Below, in pieces: positions 37,043 through 46,023 of a DNA stretch of 49,977 bases. Numbering within the stretch: the first letter of the stretch is position 1; the number at the start of each line of letters is the position of its first letter. This DNA is from a virus, in IMG/VR virus record IMGVR_UViG_3300024903_000001, positions 1 to 49,977 of that record; one strand, given 5' to 3'. Under the pieces are notes generated by a model that was not told where the DNA came from, made no database searches, and was given only the letters and a program-made list of their open reading frames with translations. The translations under genes and the position numbers were made by a program.

Positions 37043-39210
37043 ACGATACCCTGGACATGAAGCCCGCTCCCGCGGCTTACGGCGCCATGGCGCCGAAAGA
37101 GCGTTCGGACGACGCCAAGCCCGAGGTCGATCCCGCTCGCGCGAAACTCGTCGCGGAGTGGTTGAAGCGTGCGAAACGCGCCCGCGCCCATTGGGGCAAG
37201 GACGTCTTCAAGCGGATGGACGAATGCCAGCAGCTCGCGTCCGAGGGTGCTGCGAGAGATTGGGTCGAGGCCGGCAACTATGTCGTCCCCGTCATCGTCA
37301 GGCACATCAACCAGGCCGTCGCGCAGCTCTACGCCAAGAACCCGAAAGCCGTTGCCAAGCGCAAAAAGCGCCTGATGTATACGCTTTGGGACGGGCGTCC
37401 TGACTCGCTCCAGGCCGCGATGGAAGCCGCGAACCCACAGCCACCGGTGGATCCTTTGACGGGCATGCCGCTACCCGGCCCGACAGACCCGGTTACCGGC
37501 GCGCCGATGGCGCCGGAGCCCGACCCGAACGCGATCGCGCTGATCGAGGAGATCGCCGCCGTTCGCGAGCAGAATGACATGATCGACCGGATGGGGAAGA
37601 CGCAAGAGCTCCTCTGGTCGTATTTCACGACCGAACAGTCCGGCGGCTTCAAGCAGCAGGTCAAGGCCGCGATCAGGCGCACGAAGGTAAACGGCGTCTC
37701 CTGGTGCAAGTTGGTCTTCCAGCGCGAGCTCCAGCCCCGGCCGGAGATCGGTGCGCAGATCGACGACACCACGCAGCAGATCGCGAGGCTGGAGCAGCTC
37801 GGCCGCGAATCCGATGAGGGCGAGACCGCGGAGGACAGCGCCCGCATCGAGGAGCTGCGCCTGCTCCTGCAGCAGATGCAGAACCAGGAAGCCATCGTTG
37901 TGCGCGAAGGGCCTGTCTTCGACTGGCCGCGATCGAAGGACATGTATCCCGACGAGAAGTGCCGCCACCTGAAGACGCTGTTCGGCGCGCAGGCGCTGTT
38001 TCACGAGTTCATGCTGACGACCGACGAGGTCGAAAGCATCTACGGCGTCGATGTCTGCGGCAGCTACACCGAGTTCAAGGGCGACGACCGCGACGACGAT
38101 GAAAAGGGCGTTCGCCCGAGCGCCAACGACGACAACACCAGCAAGGGGCTGGCGCGCGTCATCGAGGTGCAGGACAAGCGCAACGGCCAGTTCCTGACGA
38201 TCTGCGAGGGCTATCCGGACTTCCTCAAGGAGCCGGCCGAGCCCGATGTGCGGCTCGAGCGCTTCTTCACGGGCTTCCCGTTGGTCTTCAACGAGACCGA
38301 GAACGAGAAGTGCATCTACCCGTCCTCGGACGTCTGGCTGATGCGCCACCTGCAGTTTGAGTATAACCGCAAGCGTGAGGCGCTGCGCGAGCACTGCATC
38401 GCGGCCGCGCCGAACTACGTCGCGCGGAAGGGCGCGCTCGACAAGACCGACAGGTCGGCCCTCCAGGGGGCGAAAGCGCACGAGGTCATCGAGGTCAAGA
38501 CCGCCGTCAACGAAGACCCGAGCGCCGTCGTCAAGCGGCTGGAGAAGGCCAACATCGATCCCAACCTCTACGAGGTCGAGCAGGTCTTCTCTGACATGCA
38601 GCGCGTCTCCGGTGCGCAGGAAGCCAACCTCGGCGGCACCAGCGACGGCACCGCGACAGAGAGCACGATTGCCGAGCAGAGCCGCACCGTCTCGCTCAGC
38701 GAGAACGTCGATGATCTCGATGAGTGGCTGTCGGACATCGCCGCGGCGACCGGGCAGCTCATGATGCTGGAGATGACCAAGGAGACGGTCCAGCAAATCG
38801 TAGGCCCCGGCGCCGTCTGGCCAGACATGCAGGCCAGCCGCGAAGAGATCGCGATGGACCTCCTGCTCGAGATCAAGGCCGGCTCCAGCGGCCGGCCGAA
38901 CGCGGCGGCCGAACTCGCCAAGCTCGAACGAGCGATGCCTTATATCGTCCAGATGCCGGACATGAACCCCAAGGTCTTCGCCAAACGTTACCTCGAGCTG
39001 CTTGATATCGACGTGGAGGACGCCTTCGTCGAGGGCCTACCGTCGATCACCGCGATCAACGCGATGATGGCGAAAGGCGGCGTCCAGGCGGGCACTGGCG
39101 ACCCGGCAACGGACCCGAACGCGCAGGGGCAACAGGGCGGTCAGAACGCCGCGCAGCAGCCCGGCAGGCAGGCAGGCCCGCAAGCTGCGTTCCCGACAGG
39201 AAACGCTTGA
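37036..39210 (+). CDS. Portal protein
   Basis: A 724-residue protein with the position and size of a podovirus portal. Matching elements are the early WLKRAKRARAHWGKDVFKRM region, NYVVPVIVRHINQAVAQLYA, the stem-related RREALREHCIAAAPNY-like segment (KREALREHCIAAAPNYVARK) and a C-terminal Gln/Gly-rich tail (about 690-724). It overlaps the terminase stop by 7 bases. It forms the dodecameric DNA gate at one capsid vertex and binds the tail adaptors. A promoter overlaps its stop codon. Confidence 0.88.
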   Translation: MVDDTLDMKPAPAAYGAMAPKERSDDAKPEVDPARAKLVAEWLKRAKRARAHWGKDVFKRMDECQQLASEGAARDWVEAGNYVVPVIVRHINQAVAQLYAKNPKAVAKRKKRLMYTLWDGRPDSLQAAMEAANPQPPVDPLTGMPLPGPTDPVTGAPMAPEPDPNAIALIEEIAAVREQNDMIDRMGKTQELLWSYFTTEQSGGFKQQVKAAIRRTKVNGVSWCKLVFQRELQPRPEIGAQIDDTTQQIARLEQLGRESDEGETAEDSARIEELRLLLQQMQNQEAIVVREGPVFDWPRSKDMYPDEKCRHLKTLFGAQALFHEFMLTTDEVESIYGVDVCGSYTEFKGDDRDDDEKGVRPSANDDNTSKGLARVIEVQDKRNGQFLTICEGYPDFLKEPAEPDVRLERFFTGFPLVFNETENEKCIYPSSDVWLMRHLQFEYNRKREALREHCIAAAPNYVARKGALDKTDRSALQGAKAHEVIEVKTAVNEDPSAVVKRLEKANIDPNLYEVEQVFSDMQRVSGAQEANLGGTSDGTATESTIAEQSRTVSLSENVDDLDEWLSDIAAATGQLMMLEMTKETVQQIVGPGAVWPDMQASREEIAMDLLLEIKAGSSGRPNAAAELAKLERAMPYIVQMPDMNPKVFAKRYLELLDIDVEDAFVEGLPSITAINAMMAKGGVQAGTGDPATDPNAQGQQGGQNAAQQPGRQAGPQAAFPTGNA

Positions 39211-39237
39211 CGTCGTTGTCTCCTTTTGTGACTATAT
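39207..39237 (+). promoter_or_regulatory. Capsid-operon promoter with operator
   Basis: TTGACG (39207-39212) within CGCTTGACG overlaps the portal stop codon. The spacer carries GTCTC-CTTTT-GTGAC (39218-39232), and CTATAT (39232-39237) is a good -10 at 19 bases; ACTATA at 18 bases is also possible. It drives the scaffold and capsid genes. Confidence 0.6.
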
Positions 39238-39279
39238 GCACAGCGCGGAAGAATACGTTCCGCTCGTAAGGAGACGTGA

Positions 39280-40308
39280 ATGTCGGAATCGTCACCCGAG
39301 CAGGACGGCGTACTGATCTCGCCGGACACCAATCTGGACGCAACCACCGCTGCCGAGTCGTCCACGGAAGCAAACCAGGGCGCACAGAAGTCGCCTTCGG
39401 AGCTCGTTTTCGAGGCTCTGGAGATGACCGAAAAGGAGAGCTCGCCCGACTCTGAGCAGGATCCGAACGATCCGGCTGCCCCCCAAGAAGGCGCCGAGGC
39501 GAAAGCCGAGGACGCCGAAGCCGCTCCTAAGGCCGAATTGGGGGAAATCACCCCCGAAGAGCTGAAGAAGTACGGCCCGAAGACGCAAGAGCGGATGCAG
39601 CAGCTCCTCGCTCAGCGCCACGAAATCCGCACCGAGTTGGAAGCCATCCGGCCGAAGGCTCAGCAGTTCGAGGCGCTCGAGGAATTTGCGGCCACAAGCC
39701 GCATTTCGATGTCGCAGGTTGGGGAGGCCATCGAGTTGGCCGCCCTGGCCAACGGGAACAACCCCGAAGCGGCGCTCGATAAGCTGATCCCGATCGTCCA
39801 GCAGTTGATGCAGACGACCGGCCGCACTCTGCCCGACGACATCAAGGAGCGCGTGCGCCTTGGTTACATCGGCGAGGAGGAAGCAAAGCGTCTCGTTCGA
39901 TCCGAAGCCGATGCGAAACGGGCCTCTGAGGCCGCGACGCGCGAGCGGGAAGAACGCGAGTCCCAGGCGGAGGCCAATCGCCTCGCAAACCTGAAGACGA
40001 TGTCGGAGACCACAGCGGCGGATTGGGAAGCAAGTCGGAAACGGACGGACCCGGATTGGCAGTCGAAGCAGTCACGGTTCGGCGAGCTCATCAAGGTCGA
40101 GGTTTACGAAAACGGGTTCCCACAGTCGAAAGAGGCCGTCGTCAAGATGCTGAATGGCATCGCGACCAAGGTCGACGCCGACTTCGCCCGCTTCAGCGCC
40201 AGGCCGCGAGAAGTTCGACCGATCACCGGAGCTGCCTCGACGAAGGCGAGCACCGAGCCGAAGTCCTCCAAGGAGGCTGCCTTGATGGCGCTCGGGTTCG
40301 ACCTCTGA
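39280..40308 (+). CDS. Scaffolding protein
   Basis: A 342-residue, acidic, mostly helical protein directly before the capsid gene. The N-terminal 90 residues are Glu/Ala/Ser-rich and disordered, followed by long helices (TPEELKKYGPKTQERMQQLL, REREERESQAEANRLANLKT). The end (SSKEAALMALGFDL) is a short helix, typical of scaffold C-termini that contact the capsid. AAGGAGAC lies 5 nt before the ATG. It directs procapsid assembly. Confidence 0.8.
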   Translation: MSESSPEQDGVLISPDTNLDATTAAESSTEANQGAQKSPSELVFEALEMTEKESSPDSEQDPNDPAAPQEGAEAKAEDAEAAPKAELGEITPEELKKYGPKTQERMQQLLAQRHEIRTELEAIRPKAQQFEALEEFAATSRISMSQVGEAIELAALANGNNPEAALDKLIPIVQQLMQTTGRTLPDDIKERVRLGYIGEEEAKRLVRSEADAKRASEAATREREERESQAEANRLANLKTMSETTAADWEASRKRTDPDWQSKQSRFGELIKVEVYENGFPQSKEAVVKMLNGIATKVDADFARFSARPREVRPITGAASTKASTEPKSSKEAALMALGFDL

Positions 40309-40328
40309 CTTGAGGCGAGACCCCGTCT

Positions 40329-41375
40329 ATGTCCACTTTCACCACCGAACAGGTCCAGAACGTCGCCAACAGCGTCCTGGATTTCTACATGAAGAAGGGC
40401 ACGCCCCTGGATCAGCACATCCAGGACAAGCCGCTGCTCTCCCGCATGATGAAGAAGCAGCAGTCCATCCCCGGCGGCAAAGGCCGTGTCGAGATGGCTG
40501 TCGTCATGGAGACCGTGTCGCAGCTCGAATCCTTCGAGTACGACGACTCGGTCAGCTACACCTCGCCGGCCAAGAACCGCCGGGTGTCGGCTCCCTATCG
40601 GCTGTTCCACATCGGCACGCAGGTGACGATGCATGAGCTGCTGCATGACGGCATCAGCGTCACCGACTCCACCACCGGCAAGAACAAGTCGGACATCTCC
40701 AAGCGCGACGCGATCTCGCTCTGGAACATCTTCGACGGCAAGATGCGGGACCAGGAGGAAGGTTTCCTCTATGGCCTCAACCGCAAGTTCTGGCTGGACG
40801 GCACGCAGGGTCCGCTCGAGTTCCCCGGCGTCACCGCCTGGGTCGTCGACAACCCGGCTGCGGCCACCGTCGTCGGCGGCATCGACCAGGCCGCGAACGC
40901 CCGTTGGCGGAACCGCGCCAATCTGGCGATCACGCTCGGTGACGTCACCGGCGCCTCGCAGGCGGTTCTCCGCACGCTGGACGTCGAACTGCCGCAGCTT
41001 CGTCGCTACGGCGGCAAGCCTTCGGTTGGCTTCGCCGGCGCCGACATGATCGATCGGTTCAAGGCCGAACGCCGTGCCAAGAGCGATTACTCGCAGACGG
41101 GCGCGACCGGCAAGAAAGACCTGTCGGTCGGCGACGTCGAGTTCGACGGGATCCAGATTTACTACGATCCGACCCTCGACGATCTCGGCTACGCCAAGCG
41201 CCTCTACATCCTCGACGAGAGCGAAATCTATCCGTTCGTCGTCGATGGCGAAGACAAGAAGAAGCACACCCCCGCCCGTCCCGAGGACAAGTACACCTTC
41301 TATTCGGCCTACACCTGGGTCGGTGGAATGATCGCTCGCCGCCGTAACGGCTGTGGCGTGTACGCGTTCGCGTGA
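40329..41375 (+). CDS. Major capsid protein
   Basis: A 348-residue protein downstream of the scaffold. It starts MSTFTTEQVQNVANSVLDFY and has the SYTSPAKNRRVSAPYRLFHI, FLYGLNRKFWLDGTQGPLEF and RRYGGKPSVGFAGADMIDRF blocks found in podovirus-type capsids of the HK97 fold. The end YTFYSAYTWVGGMIARRRNG is also typical. Length and position fit. Ribosome binding site GAGGCGAG is about 10 nt upstream. Confidence 0.88.
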   Translation: MSTFTTEQVQNVANSVLDFYMKKGTPLDQHIQDKPLLSRMMKKQQSIPGGKGRVEMAVVMETVSQLESFEYDDSVSYTSPAKNRRVSAPYRLFHIGTQVTMHELLHDGISVTDSTTGKNKSDISKRDAISLWNIFDGKMRDQEEGFLYGLNRKFWLDGTQGPLEFPGVTAWVVDNPAAATVVGGIDQAANARWRNRANLAITLGDVTGASQAVLRTLDVELPQLRRYGGKPSVGFAGADMIDRFKAERRAKSDYSQTGATGKKDLSVGDVEFDGIQIYYDPTLDDLGYAKRLYILDESEIYPFVVDGEDKKKHTPARPEDKYTFYSAYTWVGGMIARRRNGCGVYAFA

Positions 41376-41402
41376 TCTGAAACGCAGAGAGGTCACACGA
41401 CA

Positions 41403-42263
41403 ATGTCCTTCAAGAACATCACCACGACCCTGGCTTCGGCGGTTGCCACCAGCGGCACGTTCACGGTGGCGTACCCGACCAATACCAACTCGGGCACGTT
41501 CTTCGGCGGCACGAAGCACAAGCTGTTCGCTCTGCAGACGCTCTATTCGGCGCCTGCGGACTTCACCCTGGCCTTCGGCGCCTCGAGCATCACCGTCACC
41601 TGGCTGAAGAGCACCACGCTCCCGGCCGGCACGGCGATCGCTCTCCAGGCCGATATCCTCGGTCAGGGCGACGATTTCGACACCGATCCCGGCGACGCGG
41701 TCAATATCTCGTTCGCGACGCCGGTCATCATCAACCTCGGCGCCCCGGTTGCGGCGGCCTCGGCGGGCTTGTCCGCTTCGGCCTCCATCGGCGCCGCGGG
41801 CTCGGCCGTGTTGCTCACCACGACCCTCGACGTTCCCCGGAACGTGGTCGGCGCGTGGACGACCAACTCGAATGTCGTCGTCACCGGCAAGGACGTCTAC
41901 GGCAGGACCGTGGTCGAATCCGTGACCAGCGCTGCGGCCTTCACCGGCAAGAAGGCGTTCAAGACGATCACCTCGATCACCTCGAGCGCCGCGATCACCG
42001 CCGCCACCTTCGGGTGGGGCGATGTGCTCGGCCTACCCATCTGGCTCCCTTCGACCGGCTTGGTCATCAAGGAGCTCCAGGATGGCGCCGCCCCGACTGC
42101 CGGCACGATCGTCGCCGGCGTCACCGCTACGGCCACCGCCACGACCGGCGACGTCCGCGGCACCTACGACCCGAACGCCGCGGCGGACGGTTCGAAGTCC
42201 TTCGGCCTGATCGCCATGGTCCCGAATCCCTCGGATCTCGGCGGAAGCCAGTTCGCGGGCTGA
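41403..42263 (+). CDS. Capsid decoration / head fibre-like protein
   Basis: A 286-residue protein right after the capsid gene, rich in Ala, Thr, Ser, Gly and Val, with predicted beta-strands throughout (SGTFTVAYPTNTNSGTFFGG, then TVTWLKSTTLPAGTAIALQA). The C-terminal part has a Gly/Asp motif (GDVRGTYDPNAAADGSKSFG). Composition and location fit a decoration or head-fibre protein; no exact family. A perfect 10-bp hairpin follows. Confidence 0.65.
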   Translation: MSFKNITTTLASAVATSGTFTVAYPTNTNSGTFFGGTKHKLFALQTLYSAPADFTLAFGASSITVTWLKSTTLPAGTAIALQADILGQGDDFDTDPGDAVNISFATPVIINLGAPVAAASAGLSASASIGAAGSAVLLTTTLDVPRNVVGAWTTNSNVVVTGKDVYGRTVVESVTSAAAFTGKKAFKTITSITSSAAITAATFGWGDVLGLPIWLPSTGLVIKELQDGAAPTAGTIVAGVTATATATTGDVRGTYDPNAAADGSKSFGLIAMVPNPSDLGGSQFAG

Positions 42264-42271
42264 TACGACAA

Positions 42272-42297
42272 GAGAGCCGGCGCTTAAGCCGGCTCTC
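42272..42297 (+). terminator. Hairpin between head and tail genes
   Basis: GAGAGCCGGC pairs perfectly with GCCGGCTCTC around GCTTAA. No T-run follows on the plus strand (ACCCCTCCC), so it may be a partial terminator or RNA-stability element that sets the high capsid:tail expression ratio. Confidence 0.6.
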
Positions 42298-42327
42298 ACC
42301 CCTCCCTGAAACTGGAGATCCGACAGC

Positions 42328-42702
42328 ATGAAGCTGTTTTCCTGCAAGGTCCGCCTCAAAGGCAACGCCCTCGACGAGGTTCGCAAGAGCAACGTGACGT
42401 CGGCGGAGATCACGCTGCTCAATGTCGCCCATGACGTCGATGATGTCGTGGAGAGCGGCAACGCCGATCGTTCGGTGACTCAGGAGCGTGAGAGGCTGGA
42501 GGCGGTCTATGGCGAGCGTGCAGTTCTCAGCGTGTTCGGCGCGCCGAAGGCCGCCATCGGCGACGAGATCGAAGCGGATAGCGGCGAACCCGCACCGCGC
42601 AAGGCTCGCCGCACGCGCGAGACCGTGGAGACCTCCGACATGGCTGCGGCCGCCTTCGCGGCCTCCGCCGCTTCCTCGGCGCAAGCCGACGCTCTCGCCT
42701 GA
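42328..42702 (+). CDS. Hypothetical protein between capsid and adaptor genes
   Basis: A 124-residue protein (MKLFSCKVRLKGNALDEVRK, then SNVTSAEITLLNVAHDVDDV). The first 60 residues form a small domain known next to capsid genes in many phages; the C-terminus is an Ala-rich, charged tail. Good site (GGAG, 11 nt upstream). A structural or assembly factor by position. Confidence 0.65.
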   Translation: MKLFSCKVRLKGNALDEVRKSNVTSAEITLLNVAHDVDDVVESGNADRSVTQERERLEAVYGERAVLSVFGAPKAAIGDEIEADSGEPAPRKARRTRETVETSDMAAAAFAASAASSAQADALA

Positions 42703-42715
42703 ATCGGTTGATACG

Positions 42716-43414
42716 ATGGCCCGCGGCACGTCTCTGCTCGAACTGGTCCAGATGCTCAGAAATGAGCTCGGTCGCTCGACAAGCGTTGCCGTGGGCGTCG
42801 ACGATGTCCCACGCCTGAAATACCAGATCAACAAGGCGTATGCTCGCCTCTACGACAAGTATGACTGGCCGCATCTTCAGCAGGAGCCGGTCAAGATCGA
42901 ACTGGCCGCCGGCCAGCGCTACTATGACCTGCCGGCAACGCTCGATTTCGACCGCATCAGCGAAATCCGCATCCAGTGGAACGCGCGGCCGCATATCGCG
43001 ACGCGCGGCATTTCGCTCGACGATTTCAATTCCTGGGATTCCAATGCCGATGAGCGCTCGAGCCCTGTCCTGAAATGGGATGTGCGGCGCGTGGTCGGCG
43101 GCACGGTCGAGCAGCTCGAGGTCTGGCCGATCCCGGCCGACAACGAGCAGGAAATCCATTTCATCGGAACGTCCAGCGCGCCACGCCTGGTGCGCGATGC
43201 CGACCTCTGCTTGATCGACGACTACCTCGTTGTCCTCGACGCCGCGGCCGCGACGGCCACGAAGAAAGAGGACAAACAGATTTTCAAGGCCGAGATGGCC
43301 GATCGCCTAGCTGACCTCCGCGCCAACGCAGCGAATAGTTTCGAGCCCATCCGGCTCGGCCTGCCGAGTGACCGGACCCCCGACTACAAGCACGTCATCG
43401 TGCGGGTGCGTTGA
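42716..43414 (+). CDS. Head-tail adaptor / tail tubular protein A (T7 gp11 / P22 gp4-like)
   Basis: A 232-residue, mostly helical protein. The pattern LLELVQMLRNELGR near the start, LKYQINKAYARLYDKYDWPH (W-P motif), YYDLPATLDFDRISEIRIQW and a C-terminal helix is that of tail tubular protein A or head-to-tail adaptors of podoviruses. It would form the dodecameric ring below the portal. It lies directly before the large tail tube B-like gene, the T7 order. Confidence 0.78.
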   Translation: MARGTSLLELVQMLRNELGRSTSVAVGVDDVPRLKYQINKAYARLYDKYDWPHLQQEPVKIELAAGQRYYDLPATLDFDRISEIRIQWNARPHIATRGISLDDFNSWDSNADERSSPVLKWDVRRVVGGTVEQLEVWPIPADNEQEIHFIGTSSAPRLVRDADLCLIDDYLVVLDAAAATATKKEDKQIFKAEMADRLADLRANAANSFEPIRLGLPSDRTPDYKHVIVRVR

Positions 43415-43415
43415 G

Positions 43416-45491
43416 GTGAGTTACCTCTCAATTTCAGATTGGAAATTCGGGATGGATCGCAGGCGCCCGCGCGTGTCCGGCATCCCCGGAACGCTCTGGA
43501 ACCTGAAGAACGCCCACATCACGCGCGGCGGCGACATCGAGTCGATGAAGAAATTCGTCTCGACCTACACGCTCCCCGAAGGCACTTTCGGGCTCGGCCA
43601 GGTCAACGGTCAGCTTTGGACGTTCGGCTCGGCCGATCTCGCCGCCAGCATGCCGTCGGGCATGCAGTATCAGCGGCTGCAGGACCCCGCCGGCGGCGCG
43701 ATGACGCGCATCCTCAAGAACAATACCTTCGAGCGCAAACACTATGTCGTGGCTGAATACGCCAACGGCGCGATCCATCACTTCTATGACGGCGTGCGGG
43801 TGGCGGATTGGGACGCGGTTGCCGACGGCAATACCGACGTCAATACCCTCGCGACGTACATGGCCGCGAAGGTCAACGCCTCCACGGAGGTTGAAGCCAC
43901 GAGCTCCGGCCCGAGCGTGCGGCTGACTGCTATCGTCCCAGGCGTCCCATTCACGGTCGTGACCGGGGCGGCCAATGGCGCCGGCGTGAACGATCAGACT
44001 TTTACGGTCACCCCCATCCAGGTCAATGTCGCGCCCGTTGCGGAGGTCCGCGCCAGTGGCAGCGTCACGATAACCGGAGGCTCGACGGACCCCGGTGTCA
44101 ACACCATCTCGCAAATCACGGTTGACGGCGTCAGCCTCCTTTCGGCGCCGGTCAATTTCATCGGGTCGAACAACGCTACCGCCAACGCCCTGGCAGTCGC
44201 GGTCAACAATTCCTCCTTGATGAGTGGCTACTTCGCCAGCACAGCAGGCCCGATCGTGACGATCCGAGCCGCGGTTGGAACCGGCGCCACCCCCAACGGG
44301 GATGTAGTGAGCGTCACCGCCGCCGGTGATGTCACGACATCGACTGCCGATATCGCGGGCGGCGTCACGAAGGTCACTGCAGTCGGGCAGATCACCGAGG
44401 TCACCTTCGGCGGCACGTTCGAAGCCGACGACATTTTCACGCTCACCATCAACGGCGTGGCCTACGTCGCGACTGGCCGGGCCGCGGGTCATGGCACATT
44501 CGCCTTCGTCTACAAAGGGCGGGAAAACGTCACCGCTGGTTCGCTTCTGCAGTATTCCGAGCTCAACGATCCCGATGATTTCTCCACCGGTAGCGGCACC
44601 GCGACGGGAACTGGCTCCATCAGCCTGGCGAGCGATTCCGAAGGCTCCGAGCGTCTGACGGCGATCGCGATCTACCAGAATTCGCTTGCCATCTTCAGCC
44701 GCAGCCAGATCAGGACCTACAGCATCAACACAGATGCGACACAAAATGCCTACGAGCAGACGATCGAGAACACCGGCACCTTCGCGCCGAACTCCGTCGT
44801 GGCCTACGGCAACATCGACGTCTTCTATCTCGACATCACCGGGATCCGCTCGATCCAGTCGCGCGACGTGACCAACGCGCCTGTCGTCGACGACGCCGGT
44901 TCAGCGATCGATACCTTCGTCCAGGAATGGATGGCGGGGCTCAGCGACGACATCGCGGAGAGTGCGGTCGGCGCGATCGAGCCGATCGACGGCCGCTTCA
45001 TGCTGGCAATCGGGGGGCGCATCTACGTCCTGTCATATTTCCCCAAGGCCAAGATCACGGCGTGGTCGTACTACGAGCCGGGCTTCACCGTGACGGACTT
45101 CCTACGCGTCCGCGACCGGCTCTATGCCCGTGATACGGACACCATCTATCTCTACGGAGGGCGCACGGGCCAGGAATACCCGGCCGCCGGCGAGACGCCG
45201 ATCGATGCGGATATCCCGTTCGCCAGCGCGCAGACCATCGCGACCTTCAAGAAGTGGACGGGATTCGACATGGCCTGCTCCGGAGTTTGGCACGTCAACC
45301 TGTTGCCGGACCCGAATGATGAGACCAAGATCATCGAAATCGGCAACATCTCGAAAACGACCTATGGGCTGGAGGATATCGCCGTGATCGGCAACGCGCC
45401 GATGTTCGCGATGAGTCTGACCTGCGCTTCCGGCGGCAAGGCGACGTTGTCCAACATGGCTTTCCACTACGAAGCGGAGAGGGCCGGATGA
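43416..45491 (+). CDS. Tail tubular protein B-like (T7 gp12-like)
   Basis: A 691-residue beta-rich protein beginning at a GTG one base after the previous stop. Sequence parts include DRRRPRVSGIPGTLWNLKNA near the start, many Gly/Thr/Ala-rich strands (residues 170-370, with Ig-like or bacterial surface repeats), then SLAIFSRSQIRTYSINTDAT and LDITGIRSIQSRDVTNAPVV. Size, position between adaptor and ejection genes, and the beta-propeller-like second half fit the tail tubular protein B/nozzle of podoviruses. An inserted domain at 170-360 is rich in Thr/Ala and absent in minimal homologues. Confidence 0.75.
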   Translation: MSYLSISDWKFGMDRRRPRVSGIPGTLWNLKNAHITRGGDIESMKKFVSTYTLPEGTFGLGQVNGQLWTFGSADLAASMPSGMQYQRLQDPAGGAMTRILKNNTFERKHYVVAEYANGAIHHFYDGVRVADWDAVADGNTDVNTLATYMAAKVNASTEVEATSSGPSVRLTAIVPGVPFTVVTGAANGAGVNDQTFTVTPIQVNVAPVAEVRASGSVTITGGSTDPGVNTISQITVDGVSLLSAPVNFIGSNNATANALAVAVNNSSLMSGYFASTAGPIVTIRAAVGTGATPNGDVVSVTAAGDVTTSTADIAGGVTKVTAVGQITEVTFGGTFEADDIFTLTINGVAYVATGRAAGHGTFAFVYKGRENVTAGSLLQYSELNDPDDFSTGSGTATGTGSISLASDSEGSERLTAIAIYQNSLAIFSRSQIRTYSINTDATQNAYEQTIENTGTFAPNSVVAYGNIDVFYLDITGIRSIQSRDVTNAPVVDDAGSAIDTFVQEWMAGLSDDIAESAVGAIEPIDGRFMLAIGGRIYVLSYFPKAKITAWSYYEPGFTVTDFLRVRDRLYARDTDTIYLYGGRTGQEYPAAGETPIDADIPFASAQTIATFKKWTGFDMACSGVWHVNLLPDPNDETKIIEIGNISKTTYGLEDIAVIGNAPMFAMSLTCASGGKATLSNMAFHYEAERAG

Positions 45492-45937
45492 CCCTCCGAG
45501 CGCGCCCGGCCAGTTTGATGCATGTGATGGCGGTGCTTGACCGCCCGTCGCGGGTAACCGCCGCGGAGATCGACGCTGCGGGGTACACGAACTGGTCCCT
45601 GCTCAAGGCGATCCGCATGCAGATAGCGGAGGGCGAAGCGACAGCGGTCAGCCAGGACGGCGTCACGCTTTTCGTCGTCGGGCACTATCCCGATCCATTG
45701 CGCTCGCGCAATCGGATCATGTGGTTCATCGCGGCAGAACAATGGTTCGATCTCGGCGCGCGCAGCGTGCTCTATGGCCGCCGCTTCATGCGGAACCTTC
45801 GGAAAGCCCATCCCGGCAAAACCTTCACCTGCATCTCCTGGTCTAAGCACCCGGAGCTAGCCCGTTGGTTCGCCTTCCAGGGCTTCGCTCTGGAGGAGCG
45901 CGCCGGCCAGGCGTCTGTCTTCAAAAACGTTGGATAA
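45488..45937 (+). CDS. GNAT-like / T7 gp13-like internal protein
   Basis: A 149-residue protein. The second half (IMWFIAAEQWFDLGARSVLY, then FTCISWSKHPELARWFAFQG) fits the acetyltransferase-like (DUF2833-type) proteins next to T7-like ejection genes, as in gp13. It overlaps the tail tube gene by ATGA and is followed by operator sites and the first ejection gene. Whether it has enzyme activity is not visible. Confidence 0.6.
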   Translation: MTLRARPASLMHVMAVLDRPSRVTAAEIDAAGYTNWSLLKAIRMQIAEGEATAVSQDGVTLFVVGHYPDPLRSRNRIMWFIAAEQWFDLGARSVLYGRRFMRNLRKAHPGKTFTCISWSKHPELARWFAFQGFALEERAGQASVFKNVG

Positions 45938-45964
45938 TAAGGCGACATCTGCTACATTGGCGAC
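45932..45964 (-). promoter_or_regulatory. Two operator-like sites before the ejection genes
   Basis: On the minus strand GTCGC-CTTAT (45946-45937) and GTCGC-CAATG-TAGCA (45964-45950) lie 18 bases apart in the gap 45938-46023. The stretch ATCTGCTAC between them is similar to one inside the terminase gene near 36932. No clear promoter elements. Confidence 0.4.
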
Positions 45965-46023
45965 AAGCGGACGTTCTCTCCCGGTTTCGCCGCGCCGGAT
46001 TTAGCCGAAGACGAGAACGCCCC

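Noticed and set aside
37471-38796. 441-codon minus-strand ORF opposite the portal gene
   Set aside because: Antisense shadow; the portal frame is well supported by position and sequence.
40104-41519. 471-codon minus-strand ORF opposite the capsid gene
   Set aside because: Antisense shadow of the scaffold and major capsid genes; composition typical of reverse frames in GC-rich DNA.
42272-42297. Strong rho-independent terminator after the capsid block
   Set aside because: The stem is perfect but no T-run follows on the plus strand, so full termination is not claimed; listed as a hairpin with reduced confidence.
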